Assembly (NCBI RefSeq): GCF_002980555.1
Contig: NZ_PVBT01000001.1
Location: 620,001 to 684,000 of the forward strand
Length of the DNA stretch: 64,000 bases
Reading direction: 5' to 3'
Origin: Phyllobacterium myrsinacearum
GTDB taxonomy: Bacteria > Pseudomonadota > Alphaproteobacteria > Rhizobiales > Rhizobiaceae
Position 1 is the first letter of the stretch. Each line of letters opens with the position of its first letter. Shown here one piece after another: positions 52,596 to 62,687 of this stretch. The notes under the pieces were generated by a model. The model was not told the DNA's origin, searched no databases, and saw only the letters and a program-made list of their open reading frames with translations. The position numbers were made by a program, and so were the translations under genes.

Positions 52596-54410
52596 ATGGC
52601 ATTTTTACGTAACGCCTTGCGCGGCGGAGCCTTCCGCAGCGTTCTCGGATTCACCTGGGTTCACTGGCAAAAGCAGCCGGTGCGTCTGGCTATCATTCTT
52701 GGTGCAGTGCTGCTCTCGACACTGGCCGACGTGCTGACACCGCTCTATTCGGGGCGGCTGGTCGACGCGGTGGTCAATGGCGCGGCAACGGATGCCATCG
52801 CCTGGGATGCGGCGATGGCTGCGTTCTGGACCCTGATGGCCCTGTCGCTCGGCGCCATCATCCTGCGGCACGTCACCTTCATGACGATCGTCAAGCTGAC
52901 GTTGAAAATGATGTCGGAGATTGCTTCCGGCGCCTTCTTCCGTGTCCAGCGCTTCTCGACGGACTGGCATGCCAACAGCTTTGCCGGCTCGACGGTGCGC
53001 AAGATCACGCGCGGCATGTGGGCGCTCGACCTGCTCAACGATACGCTGCTGGTGGCCCTGTTTCCGTCGGTTGTCATGCTTGTCGGCTCGACCGTGCTGA
53101 TGGCCTGGTACTGGCCCATGATGGGCGTCATCATCGGCCTGGGATCCCTCGTGTTCGTCGGCGTCACGGTGGCGATGTCGCTCGGCTATGTCGCGCCGAT
53201 GGCAAGCCTTGCCAACCGCTGGGATACCAAGCTCGGCGGTTCGCTGGCGGATGCGGTCAGCTGCAACATGGTGGTGAAGGGTTTCGGCGCGGAAAAGCGC
53301 GAGGACGCACGGCTGCTGAAAGTTCTTGCCAAGTGGCAGGACCGGACGCGGCGCACGTGGATCCGCGGTACCCGCAACGGCACGACGCAGGGCTCGCTGC
53401 TGCTCATCCTGCGGGCATCGGTCATCGGCTTCGCCCTGTGGCTGTGGTCCAGGGGGCAGGCAAGTGCGGGTGACATCACCTTCGTGCTGACGTCGTTCTT
53501 CATCTTGCAGGGCTACCTGCGGGAAGTCGGCATGCACATCCGCAATTTGCAGCGTTCGATCAACGATATGGAAGAGCTTGTTGACATCCAGAGTCAGCCG
53601 CTCGGCATTGATGACCGGCCCGGCGCCAAGCCGATCCAGATCACCAATGGCAAGATCGTGTTCGACAATGTGACGTTCCACTACGGGGCGCACCGGGCAC
53701 CGCTCTATGACCGGTTCTCGGTGACGATCCGGGCGGGTGAGCGCGTCGGCCTTGTCGGCCATTCCGGCTCGGGCAAGACGACGTTCGTCAAGCTGATCCA
53801 GCGCCTGCACGATGTGAAGGCAGGGCATATCCTGATCGACGGTCAGGATATTTCCGATGTCACCCAGGCATCGCTGCGCCAGCAGATTGCCATCGTGCAG
53901 CAGGAGCCGATCCTGTTCCACCGGACGCTGGCCGAGAACATCGCCTATGCGCGGCCGACAGCCACGCAAAGCGAGATCGAGGAAGCGGCCCGGCAGGCCA
54001 GCGCGCATGACTTCATCATGGCCCTGCCGAAGGGCTATGGCACGCTGGTGGGTGAACGCGGTGTGAAGCTGTCCGGCGGCGAGCGTCAGCGCGTGGCCAT
54101 TGCCCGGGCTTTCCTCGCGGATGCGCCGGTCCTGATCCTGGATGAGGCAACGTCGAGCCTCGATTCGGAATCGGAGGTGCTGATCCAGCAGGCCATGGAA
54201 CGGCTGATGCTGGGCCGGACGACCCTGGTGATCGCGCACCGGCTGTCCACCGTGCGGGCGCTCGACCGGCTGCTGGTGTTCGACCATGGCAAGATCGTGG
54301 AAGAGGGCAATCACGAAGCCCTGATCCGCCTGAACGGCGGTATCTACCGCAGCCTGTTCGAACGGCAGGCGCTGGAACTGACCAAGGGCCTGGTTCTGGC
54401 CGACGACTGA
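52596..54410 (+). CDS. ABC transporter, fused permease-ATPase (exporter type)
   Basis: 604 residues. Six spans (about 25-325) form an ABC_membrane domain. The ATPase has Walker A GHSGSGKTT, Q-loop VQQEPILF, signature KLSGGERQRVAIARA, Walker B VLILDEATSSLD and the switch His in IAHRLS. It resembles MsbA/multidrug half-exporters that work as homodimers; the substrate is unknown. The ATG has a weak RBS partly inside a stable hairpin. Confidence 0.9.
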   Translation: MAFLRNALRGGAFRSVLGFTWVHWQKQPVRLAIILGAVLLSTLADVLTPLYSGRLVDAVVNGAATDAIAWDAAMAAFWTLMALSLGAIILRHVTFMTIVKLTLKMMSEIASGAFFRVQRFSTDWHANSFAGSTVRKITRGMWALDLLNDTLLVALFPSVVMLVGSTVLMAWYWPMMGVIIGLGSLVFVGVTVAMSLGYVAPMASLANRWDTKLGGSLADAVSCNMVVKGFGAEKREDARLLKVLAKWQDRTRRTWIRGTRNGTTQGSLLLILRASVIGFALWLWSRGQASAGDITFVLTSFFILQGYLREVGMHIRNLQRSINDMEELVDIQSQPLGIDDRPGAKPIQITNGKIVFDNVTFHYGAHRAPLYDRFSVTIRAGERVGLVGHSGSGKTTFVKLIQRLHDVKAGHILIDGQDISDVTQASLRQQIAIVQQEPILFHRTLAENIAYARPTATQSEIEEAARQASAHDFIMALPKGYGTLVGERGVKLSGGERQRVAIARAFLADAPVLILDEATSSLDSESEVLIQQAMERLMLGRTTLVIAHRLSTVRALDRLLVFDHGKIVEEGNHEALIRLNGGIYRSLFERQALELTKGLVLADD

Positions 54411-54415
54411 TCCTG

Positions 54416-54439
54416 TGGGCCGCGCGAAAGCGCGGCCCA
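54416..54439 (+). terminator. Hairpin TGGGCCGCGC-GAAA-GCGCGGCCCA after the ABC exporter
   Basis: A 10-bp perfect stem with a GNRA tetraloop and a weakly T-rich tail (TATTGATCTT) ends 37 bp before gltX. It may end the exporter message or stabilise its 3' end. Confidence 0.7.
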
Positions 54440-54476
54440 TATTGATCTTCACGCGCCGTTCCGATATGCCCGACGC

Positions 54477-55850
54477 ATGACCATCACCGTCCGTTTTGCA
54501 CCATCTCCGACCGGCTACATCCACATCGGCAACACGCGCACAGCCCTGTTCAACTGGCTGTTCGCGCTGAAGCACAATGGCCAATTGATCCTGCGTTTCG
54601 ACGACACCGACGTGGAGCGTTCGAAGGCCGAATATGCCGAAGCGACCGCCGCTGACATTGATTGGCTAGGCATCAAGCCGGTGCGGGTGGAGTACCAGTC
54701 GAAACGCTTTGCCTTTTATGATGCCGCCGTCGCGGCGCTGAAAGCGGCCGGCGTGCTTTATCCCTGCTACGAGACCCCGGACGAGCTTGAACGCAAGCGC
54801 AAGCTGCGCCTTGCGCGCCGCCTGCCGCCGGTCTATGGCCGCGACGCGCTGAAACTGACGGCGGAGGATCGCGCCAAGCTGGAGGCGGAGGGGCATCGCC
54901 CGCACTGGCGTTTCCTGCTTCCGAATTTCAAGGACGATCCGTTCGCGCCCGCCCGCACGATTGTGCATTGGGACGACATCGTACGCGGCGAGGAAACCGT
55001 CGATCTTGCTTCGCTTTCCGATCCGGTGCTGGTGCGCGAAGACGGTACCTATCTCTATACGCTGACCTCCGTGGTCGATGATATCGACATGGGCATTACG
55101 CACATCATCCGCGGTGATGATCACGTCACCAACAGCGGCGTGCAAATCTCCATTTTCGAAGCGCTTGGGGCGAAGGCGCCGGCGCTTGGCCATCATAACC
55201 TGCTGACGACAGTGTCGGGCGAGGGCTTGTCCAAGCGCACCGGCGCCCTGTCCGTCGGCAGCCTGCGCCGCGACGGCTATGAGCCGATGGCCGTGGTCAG
55301 TCTCGCCGTGCTGACGGGAACGTCGGAGAATGTGGTCGCCATGCCCGACATGGCGTCGCTCGCCGCAGTCTTCGATCCGAAGGCGACATCGAAATCATCG
55401 TCGAAATTCGATCCGGCGGAACTCGACACGCTGAACCGCACGCTGATCCATGCCATGCCGTTTGACGTGGCCGCGGAGCGTTTGCGGGAGATGGGCATTG
55501 ACGGGGACAAGGCCGAAGCCTTCTGGCTGGCGGTGCGCGGCAATCTCACGCGCGTTGCCGATGCGGCGCTGTGGTGGACGGTCATTCAGGACGGTCCCGT
55601 CAGTGACGAGCCATTGGCTGCAGAAGATCATGACTTCGTTGCGGCCGCCTTCGATGTTCTGCCGCAGGAGCCATGGAACCGCGAGACCTGGAAGCAGTGG
55701 ACGGAGGCGGTGAAGACCCAGAGCGGACGCAAGGGCAAGCCGCTGTTCATGCCCCTGCGCATTGCCCTTACTGGGCTGGCTTCTGGCCCGGAGCTCGCAG
55801 ATTTACTGCCCCTTCTTGGTCGGGAAGGAACGTTGGCCCGACGACCCTGA
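54477..55850 (+). CDS. gltX: Glutamyl-tRNA synthetase (short GltX2-like form)
   Basis: 457 residues. Class I signature [21 protein letters not shown] (HIGH as HIGN) and [11 protein letters not shown] (KMSKS variant) are present. Many alphaproteobacteria have two GltX proteins, one of which charges tRNA-Gln for amidation; the length fits the second copy, but which tRNA it serves cannot be read here. The last 83 bp overlap the end of the convergent DUF2865 gene. Confidence 0.93.
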   Translation: MTITVRFAPSPTGYIHIGNTRTALFNWLFALKHNGQLILRFDDTDVERSKAEYAEATAADIDWLGIKPVRVEYQSKRFAFYDAAVAALKAAGVLYPCYETPDELERKRKLRLARRLPPVYGRDALKLTAEDRAKLEAEGHRPHWRFLLPNFKDDPFAPARTIVHWDDIVRGEETVDLASLSDPVLVREDGTYLYTLTSVVDDIDMGITHIIRGDDHVTNSGVQISIFEALGAKAPALGHHNLLTTVSGEGLSKRTGALSVGSLRRDGYEPMAVVSLAVLTGTSENVVAMPDMASLAAVFDPKATSKSSSKFDPAELDTLNRTLIHAMPFDVAAERLREMGIDGDKAEAFWLAVRGNLTRVADAALWWTVIQDGPVSDEPLAAEDHDFVAAAFDVLPQEPWNRETWKQWTEAVKTQSGRKGKPLFMPLRIALTGLASGPELADLLPLLGREGTLARRP

Positions 55851-56823
55851 CCTTGCGGTTGGGATCGATCGGTCTGTCCGGCGACAGCGGCTTCGGCTGT
55901 TCCGCTTCGACTTTCGGCACGGCGGGTGTGCCCAGCTGAATAATCGATGACGGTTTTTTCTCCGGCTCTACCACAGGCGCCGCCGGTTCGGCCTTTGCCT
56001 CGGCCGGTGCCGCCGGCTTGACCGGTTCGGGGTTTTTCGCTGGCCCCGCAGGGGGTAACGGTTCGGCCTTGACGGGTTCGACCGGCTTGATCGGTTCCGC
56101 TGGTTTGAGCGCGGGCTGTGTTTGTACAGGCGCCGGTTTGCTCGCGGGGGCCGCCGGTGCGGGTTGCTTGGCTATTTCCTTGGGATTTCCAAGCGTGGTG
56201 TAATTGCCTGCCGTGCGCTGGCAGGAGCATTGCGGTGTACCGTTGGCGCCGGCTTTCCTGAATTTGAACGCATTGGGCATATCCGTATAGGCCTGACCGC
56301 GCAGGGAAATCATCTGATCGACGGTTTCGCCGGTGGTCGAATGATAGAACAGTTTGGCGCCCGGGCATTGCGCCTGGCACTGTGCCTCGTCGCGGCCGAA
56401 ATTCTCCGCGCCCGTTGCATAGGAAATGGGGAAATAATAACCGTCGCAGGTGCGCACGCAGAGCGTCTGGTATTGCCCGCCATAGACCGGCGCGGTGCTC
56501 TCCAGCGGTTCGTCTTCAACCGGCCGCTGACCTCCGAGGACTTCATAGGGACGGCGCCGGGGCTCCGCATCGCGCGGCATGACTTCACGCGGCAGGACTT
56601 CGCGGTCGGGTTCGTAGGATGCCGAGCAATTGTTGGCGTCCATGGCAGCTTCCACCCGGTCGCGGCGCAGGTTCAGCTCATACTCGTCGGTGACGAAATC
56701 ATTGTCGAGTTCGCGCAGACGCTGTTCCATGCGGCTGCAAACGTCCGATTTGGCCGCCGCGAGCTGTGTTGACAACAGCAGCGTGCCCATGGCGAGTGCC
56801 GCGAAGTGTATGAACCGTTTCAT
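55768..56823 (-). CDS. DUF2865 exported protein with Pro/Ala/Lys-rich tail
   Basis: 351 residues. Signal peptide to about 24 (QLAAAK). A coiled Arg/Glu-rich segment, then the DUF2865 core [19 protein letters not shown]...[14 protein letters not shown] and CSCQ with conserved cysteines. A long low-complexity tail of [15 protein letters not shown] type follows. Periplasmic, function unknown. ATG 56823 starts the signal peptide. Its 3' end runs into gltX by 83 bp. Confidence 0.87.
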   Translation of the reverse strand: MKRFIHFAALAMGTLLLSTQLAAAKSDVCSRMEQRLRELDNDFVTDEYELNLRRDRVEAAMDANNCSASYEPDREVLPREVMPRDAEPRRRPYEVLGGQRPVEDEPLESTAPVYGGQYQTLCVRTCDGYYFPISYATGAENFGRDEAQCQAQCPGAKLFYHSTTGETVDQMISLRGQAYTDMPNAFKFRKAGANGTPQCSCQRTAGNYTTLGNPKEIAKQPAPAAPASKPAPVQTQPALKPAEPIKPVEPVKAEPLPPAGPAKNPEPVKPAAPAEAKAEPAAPVVEPEKKPSSIIQLGTPAVPKVEAEQPKPLSPDRPIDPNRKVRVVGPTFLPDQEGAVNLRAPGQKPAQ

Positions 56824-56915
56824 AGCGTCTAGTCCTGCAAGATCATGCGCAGCCAAACTGGCTGACTGCGCATGAACCATCCATGAACGTGCGGCAGCAA
56901 TAAGACGGCAGCGCG

Positions 56916-59213
56916 CTATTCCACGCGCTGCGAAGCCTCGACCACGGCCAGAGCCGTCATGTTGACGATACCGCGCGATGTCACCGACGGCGTCAGAATA
57001 TGCACCGGCTTGGCGGCGCCGAGCAGAATGGGCCCGACATGCAGTGCATCGGTGACCGTCTTGACGACGTTGAGCGTGATGTTGGCCGCATCGAGATTGG
57101 GGAAGACCAGGAGGTTGGCTTCACCGCTCAGGCGGGAATGAGGCAGGACACGTTCGCGCAGGATTTCCGACAGGGCGGAGTCGCCATGCATTTCGCCATC
57201 CTGCTCCAGATCCGGTGCCTTGGAGCGCAGGATTTCCGAAGCGGCGCGCATCTTGGCGGCACTTTCGGAATCGCGCGAACCGAAATTGGAATGCGAGAGC
57301 AGGGCTGCCTTGGGCTCGATGCCGAAGCGGCGGATTTCATTGGCAGCCAGAACCGTCTTTTCCGCGATCTCTTCGGCTGTCGGATCGATGCTGACATAGG
57401 TATCGGTCAGGAACAGCACGCCGCGCTGCGAAATCAAAAGGCTGAGTGCCGAGAAATTGCGGATGCCTTCAAGCTTGCCGATGATCTGGTCGACATTGCG
57501 CAGATGGCGCTCGAAACGGCCTTCGAGACCACAGATCATCGCGTCGGCTTCACCGCGCATGATGGCCAGGGCTGCAATCACCGTGCCGCTGGCGCGGACC
57601 ATGGTGCGTGCCACTTCCGGCGTGGTGCCGCGCCGCCCGGTGAGGTTCACCAGAAGGTCGACATAGTCGCGGTAGCGCGGATCGTCTTCCGGATTGATGA
57701 TGTCAAAATCGGTGCCGAGCTTGATCTTCAGGCCGTAGCGCTTGAGACGTGTCTCGATGACCTGCGGGCGGCCGATCAGCGTCGGGATGGCCGTGCCTTC
57801 CTCAAGCACGACCTGGGCTGCGCGCAGAACGCGCTCGTCTTCGCCATCGGAATAGATCACCCGTTTCTTCTCGGCAGTCCGTGCGGCGGTGAAGATCGGC
57901 TTCATGATCAGGCCGGAGCGGAAGACAAAGCGGTTCAGCTTGTCGAGATAGGTCTCGAAATCCTCGATGGGGCGGTCGGCCACACCGGTTTCCATGGCGG
58001 CCTTGGCCACCGCAGGCGCGATGCGCAGGATCAGGCGCGGATCGAACGGCGAGGGAATGAGATAATTGGGGCCGAAGGTCGGTGTTTCGCCGGAGTAGGC
58101 GCGCGCCGCCACGTCCGATGGCTCCTCGCGGGCAAGCGCCGCGATGGCCTTGACCGCCGCCATCTTCATTTCCTCATTGATCGCCCGCGCACCGCAATCC
58201 AGAGCGCCGCGGAAGATATAGGGGAAGCAGAGGACGTTGTTGACCTGGTTGGGGAAATCGGAGCGTCCGGTGCAGATCATGGCGTCGGGGCGTGCGGCGC
58301 GTGCTTCCTCCGGCATGATTTCCGGATTGGGATTGGCCAGCGCCATGATCAGCGGGTTCGGCGCCATCTGCTTCAAAAGGTCCGGCTTCAGGACACCTGC
58401 GGCGGACAGGCCGAGGAACACGTCGGCGCCGCCAATGACATCGGCCAGCACGCGCGCATCGGTCTTCTGGGCATAGACGGATTTCCAGCGGTCCATCAGG
58501 GTGTTGCGGCCGTCATAGACGACGCCGTCGAGATCGCAGACCCAGATGTTGTTGCGGTTGGCGCCGAGCTTGACCAGCAGGTTGAGGCAGGCGAGCGCCG
58601 CCGCACCGGCGCCGGACGCGACGATCTTGACTTTCGACAGATCCTTGCCGGCCAGCTCCATGCCGTTGAGGATGGCGGCGGCGACGATGATCGCCGTGCC
58701 GTGCTGGTCGTCGTGGAACACCGGAATGTTCATCCTGGCGCGCAGGATCTCCTCCACGTCAAAACATTCCGGCGCCTTGATGTCCTCAAGGTTGATGCCG
58801 CCAAAGGTCGGTTCGAGCGCGGCAACGACATCGACGATCTTGTTGATCTCCTGCGCGTCAATCTCGATGTCAAAGACGTCGATGTCGGCGAATTTCTTGA
58901 ACAGAACCGCCTTGCCTTCCATCACCGGCTTAGAGGCGAGGGGCCCGATATTGCCAAGGCCAAGGACGGCGGTGCCGTTGGAGATGACGGCGACGAGATT
59001 GGCGCGGCTGGTATAATCGGCTGCCGTGGCGGGATTTTCATGAATGGCCAGGCAGGGAGCGGCGACACCGGGAGAATAGGCAAGGGCAAGATCGCGCTGA
59101 TTTCCAAGCGGCTTCGTCGCCTGGATCTCCAGTTTCCCCGGCTGCGGAAAGCGGTGGTAAAACAGGGCGCTTTCTTCGAGGTCGGACTGGTTGGGCGAAT
59201 TGTCCTTGGCCAT
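56916..59213 (-). CDS. maeB: NADP-type malic enzyme with phosphotransacetylase-like C-terminal domain
   Basis: 765 residues. The malic domain (about 1-160; [25 protein letters not shown] with metal Asp) and NAD(P) domain ([10 protein letters not shown]) cover the first 420. The remainder is PTA-like ([26 protein letters not shown]). Such hybrids are the Dme/Tme enzymes of rhizobia, converting malate to pyruvate; the PTA part is catalytically silent and probably binds acetyl-CoA. ATG 59213 follows GGAGG. Confidence 0.95.
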   Translation of the reverse strand: MAKDNSPNQSDLEESALFYHRFPQPGKLEIQATKPLGNQRDLALAYSPGVAAPCLAIHENPATAADYTSRANLVAVISNGTAVLGLGNIGPLASKPVMEGKAVLFKKFADIDVFDIEIDAQEINKIVDVVAALEPTFGGINLEDIKAPECFDVEEILRARMNIPVFHDDQHGTAIIVAAAILNGMELAGKDLSKVKIVASGAGAAALACLNLLVKLGANRNNIWVCDLDGVVYDGRNTLMDRWKSVYAQKTDARVLADVIGGADVFLGLSAAGVLKPDLLKQMAPNPLIMALANPNPEIMPEEARAARPDAMICTGRSDFPNQVNNVLCFPYIFRGALDCGARAINEEMKMAAVKAIAALAREEPSDVAARAYSGETPTFGPNYLIPSPFDPRLILRIAPAVAKAAMETGVADRPIEDFETYLDKLNRFVFRSGLIMKPIFTAARTAEKKRVIYSDGEDERVLRAAQVVLEEGTAIPTLIGRPQVIETRLKRYGLKIKLGTDFDIINPEDDPRYRDYVDLLVNLTGRRGTTPEVARTMVRASGTVIAALAIMRGEADAMICGLEGRFERHLRNVDQIIGKLEGIRNFSALSLLISQRGVLFLTDTYVSIDPTAEEIAEKTVLAANEIRRFGIEPKAALLSHSNFGSRDSESAAKMRAASEILRSKAPDLEQDGEMHGDSALSEILRERVLPHSRLSGEANLLVFPNLDAANITLNVVKTVTDALHVGPILLGAAKPVHILTPSVTSRGIVNMTALAVVEASQRVE

Positions 59214-59357
59214 GGATAAGATCCTCCGGAAATTGGCTGGTCGCAACTTGGGATTTGCGATTCAATCTTTTTAGCATGCATAAATGACATGAAGAGCCAT
59301 AAATGAAGTCCATTTTGTTACAAGTGTTTATCGCAGGAAACCATAGACTTTTTAGCG

Positions 59358-59375
59358 GCGTCATAAGACTGTGAC
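59358..59375 (+). promoter_or_regulatory. Candidate PHO box upstream of plcP
   Basis: GCGTCAT-AAGA-CTGTGAC gives two heptamers with the 4-bp spacing of PhoB sites; they match CTGTCAT at 5/7 and about 5-6/7. A further CTGTCAG is at 59389-59395. It lies 66 bp before the plcP start. PhoB control of plcP is known in Sinorhizobium meliloti. Confidence 0.55.
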
Positions 59376-59440
59376 ATGAATCAGGTTTCTGTCAGGCCAG
59401 AGGTACCGATGCGTACCGGCGCTGAACGGAGATCAGCCTC

Positions 59441-60262
59441 ATGGTTGAGCCAGAGACACGTAAGTTTCGCACGCTCTTTTTGTCCGATGTGCATCTTGGT
59501 TCCAAAGGCGCCAAGGCGACCTTCCTCCTGGACTTCCTGAAATATCACGATGCGGATACGATCTATCTGGTCGGCGATATCGTCGATGGCTGGCGTCTGC
59601 GCCGCAGCTGGCACTGGCCGCAGGAGCACAACGACATCGTGCAGAAGCTGCTGCGCAAGAGCCGCAAGGGCGCCCGCATCCTCTACATCGCCGGCAACCA
59701 CGACGAATTCCTGCGCGATTTCCAGGGCACGCATTTCGGCGGCATCGAGGTCATGGACCGTACGATGCACGAAACCGCTGACGGCCGTAAATTTCTCGTG
59801 ATCCATGGCGACCAGTTCGACGTCGTCGTGCGCAATGCCCGCCACATCGCCTATCTCGGCGACTGGGCCTATGACGCGGCGCTGGCCATCAACACCATCA
59901 TGAACAAGGTGCGGCGCATGCTCGGGCTGCGCTACTGGTCGTTCTCCGCCTGGGCGAAATTCCGGGTGAAGAAGGCCGTCAACTTCATCGGTTCCTTCCA
60001 GACCGTCGTTTCCGACGAGGCCCGGCGCATCGGCGCCGATGGCGTCATCTGCGGCCACATCCACCACGCCACCATCGAACAAATCGATGGCATCGAATAT
60101 ATCAACACCGGCGACTGGGTTGAAAGCTGCACCGCCATTGCCGAACATCACGACGGCAAGATGGAACTCATCTCCTGGACGCATCTGATCGGGGAAAAGG
60201 CCGGCTTTGCGCCTGTCGTCAAACTCGAGGACAAGCGTCCCAAGGCGGCGAATGCGGCCTGA
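59441..60262 (+). CDS. plcP: PlcP-like metallophosphoesterase (phospholipid remodelling)
   Basis: 273 residues of the calcineurin-like COG2908 family. Metal motifs are SDVHLG, GDIVDGWRLRRSWHWP, GNHDE, HGDQFD and GHIHH. PlcP of S. meliloti cleaves phosphatidylcholine to diacylglycerol in phosphate starvation. The glycosyltransferase downstream and the candidate PHO box agree with that role. UDP-2,3-diacylglucosamine hydrolase (LpxH) is the alternative for this fold. Confidence 0.87.
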   Translation: MVEPETRKFRTLFLSDVHLGSKGAKATFLLDFLKYHDADTIYLVGDIVDGWRLRRSWHWPQEHNDIVQKLLRKSRKGARILYIAGNHDEFLRDFQGTHFGGIEVMDRTMHETADGRKFLVIHGDQFDVVVRNARHIAYLGDWAYDAALAINTIMNKVRRMLGLRYWSFSAWAKFRVKKAVNFIGSFQTVVSDEARRIGADGVICGHIHHATIEQIDGIEYINTGDWVESCTAIAEHHDGKMELISWTHLIGEKAGFAPVVKLEDKRPKAANAA

Positions 60263-60289
60263 ATGGCGTCTCCTGCAGGGATCGATCCG

Positions 60290-61348
60290 ATGAACAGGCT
60301 GGTCATCGTCTCCGATGCCTGGCATCCGCAGGTCAATGGCGTGGTGCGCACCCTGACCCAATTGCGCGAGCAGATGGAGGCGCGGGGCGTCGAGGTGACG
60401 ATCATCTCGCCCGCGGACTATCCCTCGGCTCCGTGTCCCACCTATCCGGAAATCCGTCTGGCACTGACCTATCCCGCCGCAGTGAAGGCCCGGATCGAGG
60501 CATTGCAGCCTGCCTTCGTGCATATCGCCACGGAAGGCCCGCTCGGCATCATGGCGCGCCGCGCCTGCCTGAAGAACAAGTGGCGCTTCACCACCAGCTT
60601 TCATACGCGCTTTCCCGAATATCTGCGCGAGCGCCTGCCCATTCCGCTGGCCTGGACCTATGGCTTTCTGCGCCGGTTCCACAATGCCGCCGAAACCTGC
60701 CTTGTCCCGACGCAGTCCATCTATGAGGAACTGACCGAGCGCGGCTTCGACACGCTGCGCGTGTGGACGCGCGGTGTCGACCGCGACCTGTTCCGGCCGC
60801 AGGCGGATGTCGATCTCGGCCTTGCGCATCCCGTTTTCCTGTGCGTCGGCCGCGTTGCGCCGGAAAAAAATCTTGAAGCCTTTCTGGCGCTCGATCTGCC
60901 GGGTACCAAACTTGTCGTCGGCGACGGGCCGGATATGGATGAGCTGAAGCGCAAATTCCCCGACGCGGTGTTCGCCGGCAAGAAGGAGGGCGAGGAGCTT
61001 GCCCGCCACTATGCGGGCGCCGATGTCTTTGTTTTCCCCAGCCGCACCGACACGTTCGGCCTGGTGCTGCTGGAAGCGATTGCCTGCGGGCTGCCGGTCG
61101 CCGCCTATCCGGTGGCGGGGCCGAAGGATGTCATCGGCGCGACGGGCGCGGGCGTTCTGTCGGCCGATCTGCACGAGGCGGCGCTGGGCGCCCTGGCCAT
61201 GGGGAGCGTCGATCCCGACACCACTCTCCAGGGATTCAGCTGGGAAGCCTGCGCCGATATATTCGAGGATATTCTCACGGCGATTGCCGGTGCCAAGCCG
61301 CAGCTCGGCCACGAAGCGAAGGCGGCGCGCATTGCGTCTGCCGGCTAA
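60290..61348 (+). CDS. agt: GT4 glycosyltransferase (Agt-like, diacylglycerol glycosylation)
   Basis: 352 residues. VSDAWHPQVNGVVRTL is the donor-site start of SqdX/Agt-type enzymes, SFHTRFPEYLR follows, and the GT4 EX7E region reads FPSRTDTFGLVLLEAIACG. The Agrobacterium homologue adds glucose or glucuronate to diacylglycerol. Its place 27 bp after plcP makes a diacylglycerol-to-glycolipid pair. ATG 60290 has AGGG upstream; ATG 60263 directly after plcP is the alternative. Confidence 0.85.
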   Translation: MNRLVIVSDAWHPQVNGVVRTLTQLREQMEARGVEVTIISPADYPSAPCPTYPEIRLALTYPAAVKARIEALQPAFVHIATEGPLGIMARRACLKNKWRFTTSFHTRFPEYLRERLPIPLAWTYGFLRRFHNAAETCLVPTQSIYEELTERGFDTLRVWTRGVDRDLFRPQADVDLGLAHPVFLCVGRVAPEKNLEAFLALDLPGTKLVVGDGPDMDELKRKFPDAVFAGKKEGEELARHYAGADVFVFPSRTDTFGLVLLEAIACGLPVAAYPVAGPKDVIGATGAGVLSADLHEAALGALAMGSVDPDTTLQGFSWEACADIFEDILTAIAGAKPQLGHEAKAARIASAG

Positions 61349-61484
61349 TCTATATTTTCTGCGTTTATGATAATTGAGTTGGAAAACTTCCAGTGTTTCT
61401 AGGCAGTTGCGGCAAATCGTGATATTTCGGAATACGGTTAGTTGATATTCGTGCGCCGCTCCTCGATCCTCCGAAAGTCCCTCC

Positions 61485-62687
61485 ATGACAGCCGCCACTG
61501 CGGACACTTTTCACGACAAGCCGTCTCGGTTCGAGTTTCGGCTGGCTCTGGCTTATTTTGCGATTTTCATCTCAAGCGGCCTGCATCTGCCTTACTTTCC
61601 GCTGTGGCTGGAATTCCGTTCGCTGTCGCCGACGGAAATATCGATCGTCCTGTCCATGCCGCTGTTCGTGCGCGTCATCGCCGCACCGCTGGTATCCATT
61701 CTGGCCGACCAGTCCAGCGACCGCGCACATATCCTGACCATGGCCACCATTCTGGCGGTGATCGTTGCGGCGTTCTATTTTCTGCCGTTCAATTTCTTCG
61801 GCATTCTGGTCGTGTCGCTGTTGCTTGCCGCACCGTGGACATCGCAGGTTCCGCTGGCCGATACGATTGCGCTTTCGGGCGTGCGCCGCTACGGCGCGGA
61901 TTTCGCCAGGATGCGCGTGTGGGGGTCCATCGCGTTCCTGCTGGCTTCCTTTGCCGGCGGCGTGCTGATCCAGCATACGGGCGAGTGGATCATCCCGACG
62001 GTGCTGCTGGGCGCGCTGGTTGCCGCATGCGGCATGAGTTTCGTGGTGCCGCGCATCGGCAAGCCGCGCCGCCTGTCGCCGCTGTCGGATATCGACATGG
62101 CCGATGCGGGCAGGGCGCTGCGCCGTCCGGCCTTCGTCACCTTCCTGATCGCCACGGGGATCACCCAGGCAAGCCACGCCTATGGTTACAGTTTTTCGGC
62201 CATCTACTGGAAGTCCATCGGCATTGAGGAGACGGTGATCGGGGCGCTGTGGTCCATCGCCGTGGTGGCCGAGGTGATCATGTTCACCTGCTTTCGCCGG
62301 GTATTCGGACGCCTGCATCCGGCACGCGTGCTGATGATCGGCTCAGCCGTCGCCATATTCCGCTGGACGGTCTTCCCGCTGATCGTGCCGGCAGGTCTCG
62401 GCGTCGCCGGCTTTTTCGTCGTGCAGAGCCTGCACGCCTTCTCGTTCGCCCTGTCTTTCCTCGGCATGCAGAAAATGATCGCCATGACCATTCCCGAGGA
62501 GAAGGGTGGAACGGCGCAGGGCATATCCACCTTCTTCATCGGCACGTCGCTGGCCATCATCACCATGGTGTCCGGACCGCTGTACAGCGCCACCGGCATC
62601 TATGGCTTCTATGCCATGGTGGTGCTGGCGGCGGCCGGACTTGTTCTTGCCAATGTGTCGCTGAAGCTGGAGCAGCGCGAGCGCTAG
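61485..62687 (+). CDS. MFS transporter (HcaT/3-phenylpropionate-like)
   Basis: 400 residues, 12 spans. MFS_1_like pattern: YFAIFISSGLHLPYFPLWL in span 1, DQSSDRAHILTM loop 2-3, RMRVWGSIAFLLASF in span 5, and SFLGMQKMIAMTIPEEKGGTAQGI. The group imports nucleosides or aromatic acids; the substrate here is unknown. It ends convergently with the epimerase gene, and the two stop codons share the palindrome CTAG. Confidence 0.88.
   Translation: MTAATADTFHDKPSRFEFRLALAYFAIFISSGLHLPYFPLWLEFRSLSPTEISIVLSMPLFVRVIAAPLVSILADQSSDRAHILTMATILAVIVAAFYFLPFNFFGILVVSLLLAAPWTSQVPLADTIALSGVRRYGADFARMRVWGSIAFLLASFAGGVLIQHTGEWIIPTVLLGALVAACGMSFVVPRIGKPRRLSPLSDIDMADAGRALRRPAFVTFLIATGITQASHAYGYSFSAIYWKSIGIEETVIGALWSIAVVAEVIMFTCFRRVFGRLHPARVLMIGSAVAIFRWTVFPLIVPAGLGVAGFFVVQSLHAFSFALSFLGMQKMIAMTIPEEKGGTAQGISTFFIGTSLAIITMVSGPLYSATGIYGFYAMVVLAAAGLVLANVSLKLEQRER

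Noticed and set aside
57000-59219. A 739-codon plus-strand frame opposite the malic enzyme, and similar long frames at 59381-61507 and 23219-25177
   Set aside because: All lie exactly opposite well-supported genes, have no recognisable motifs and lack plausible start signals.
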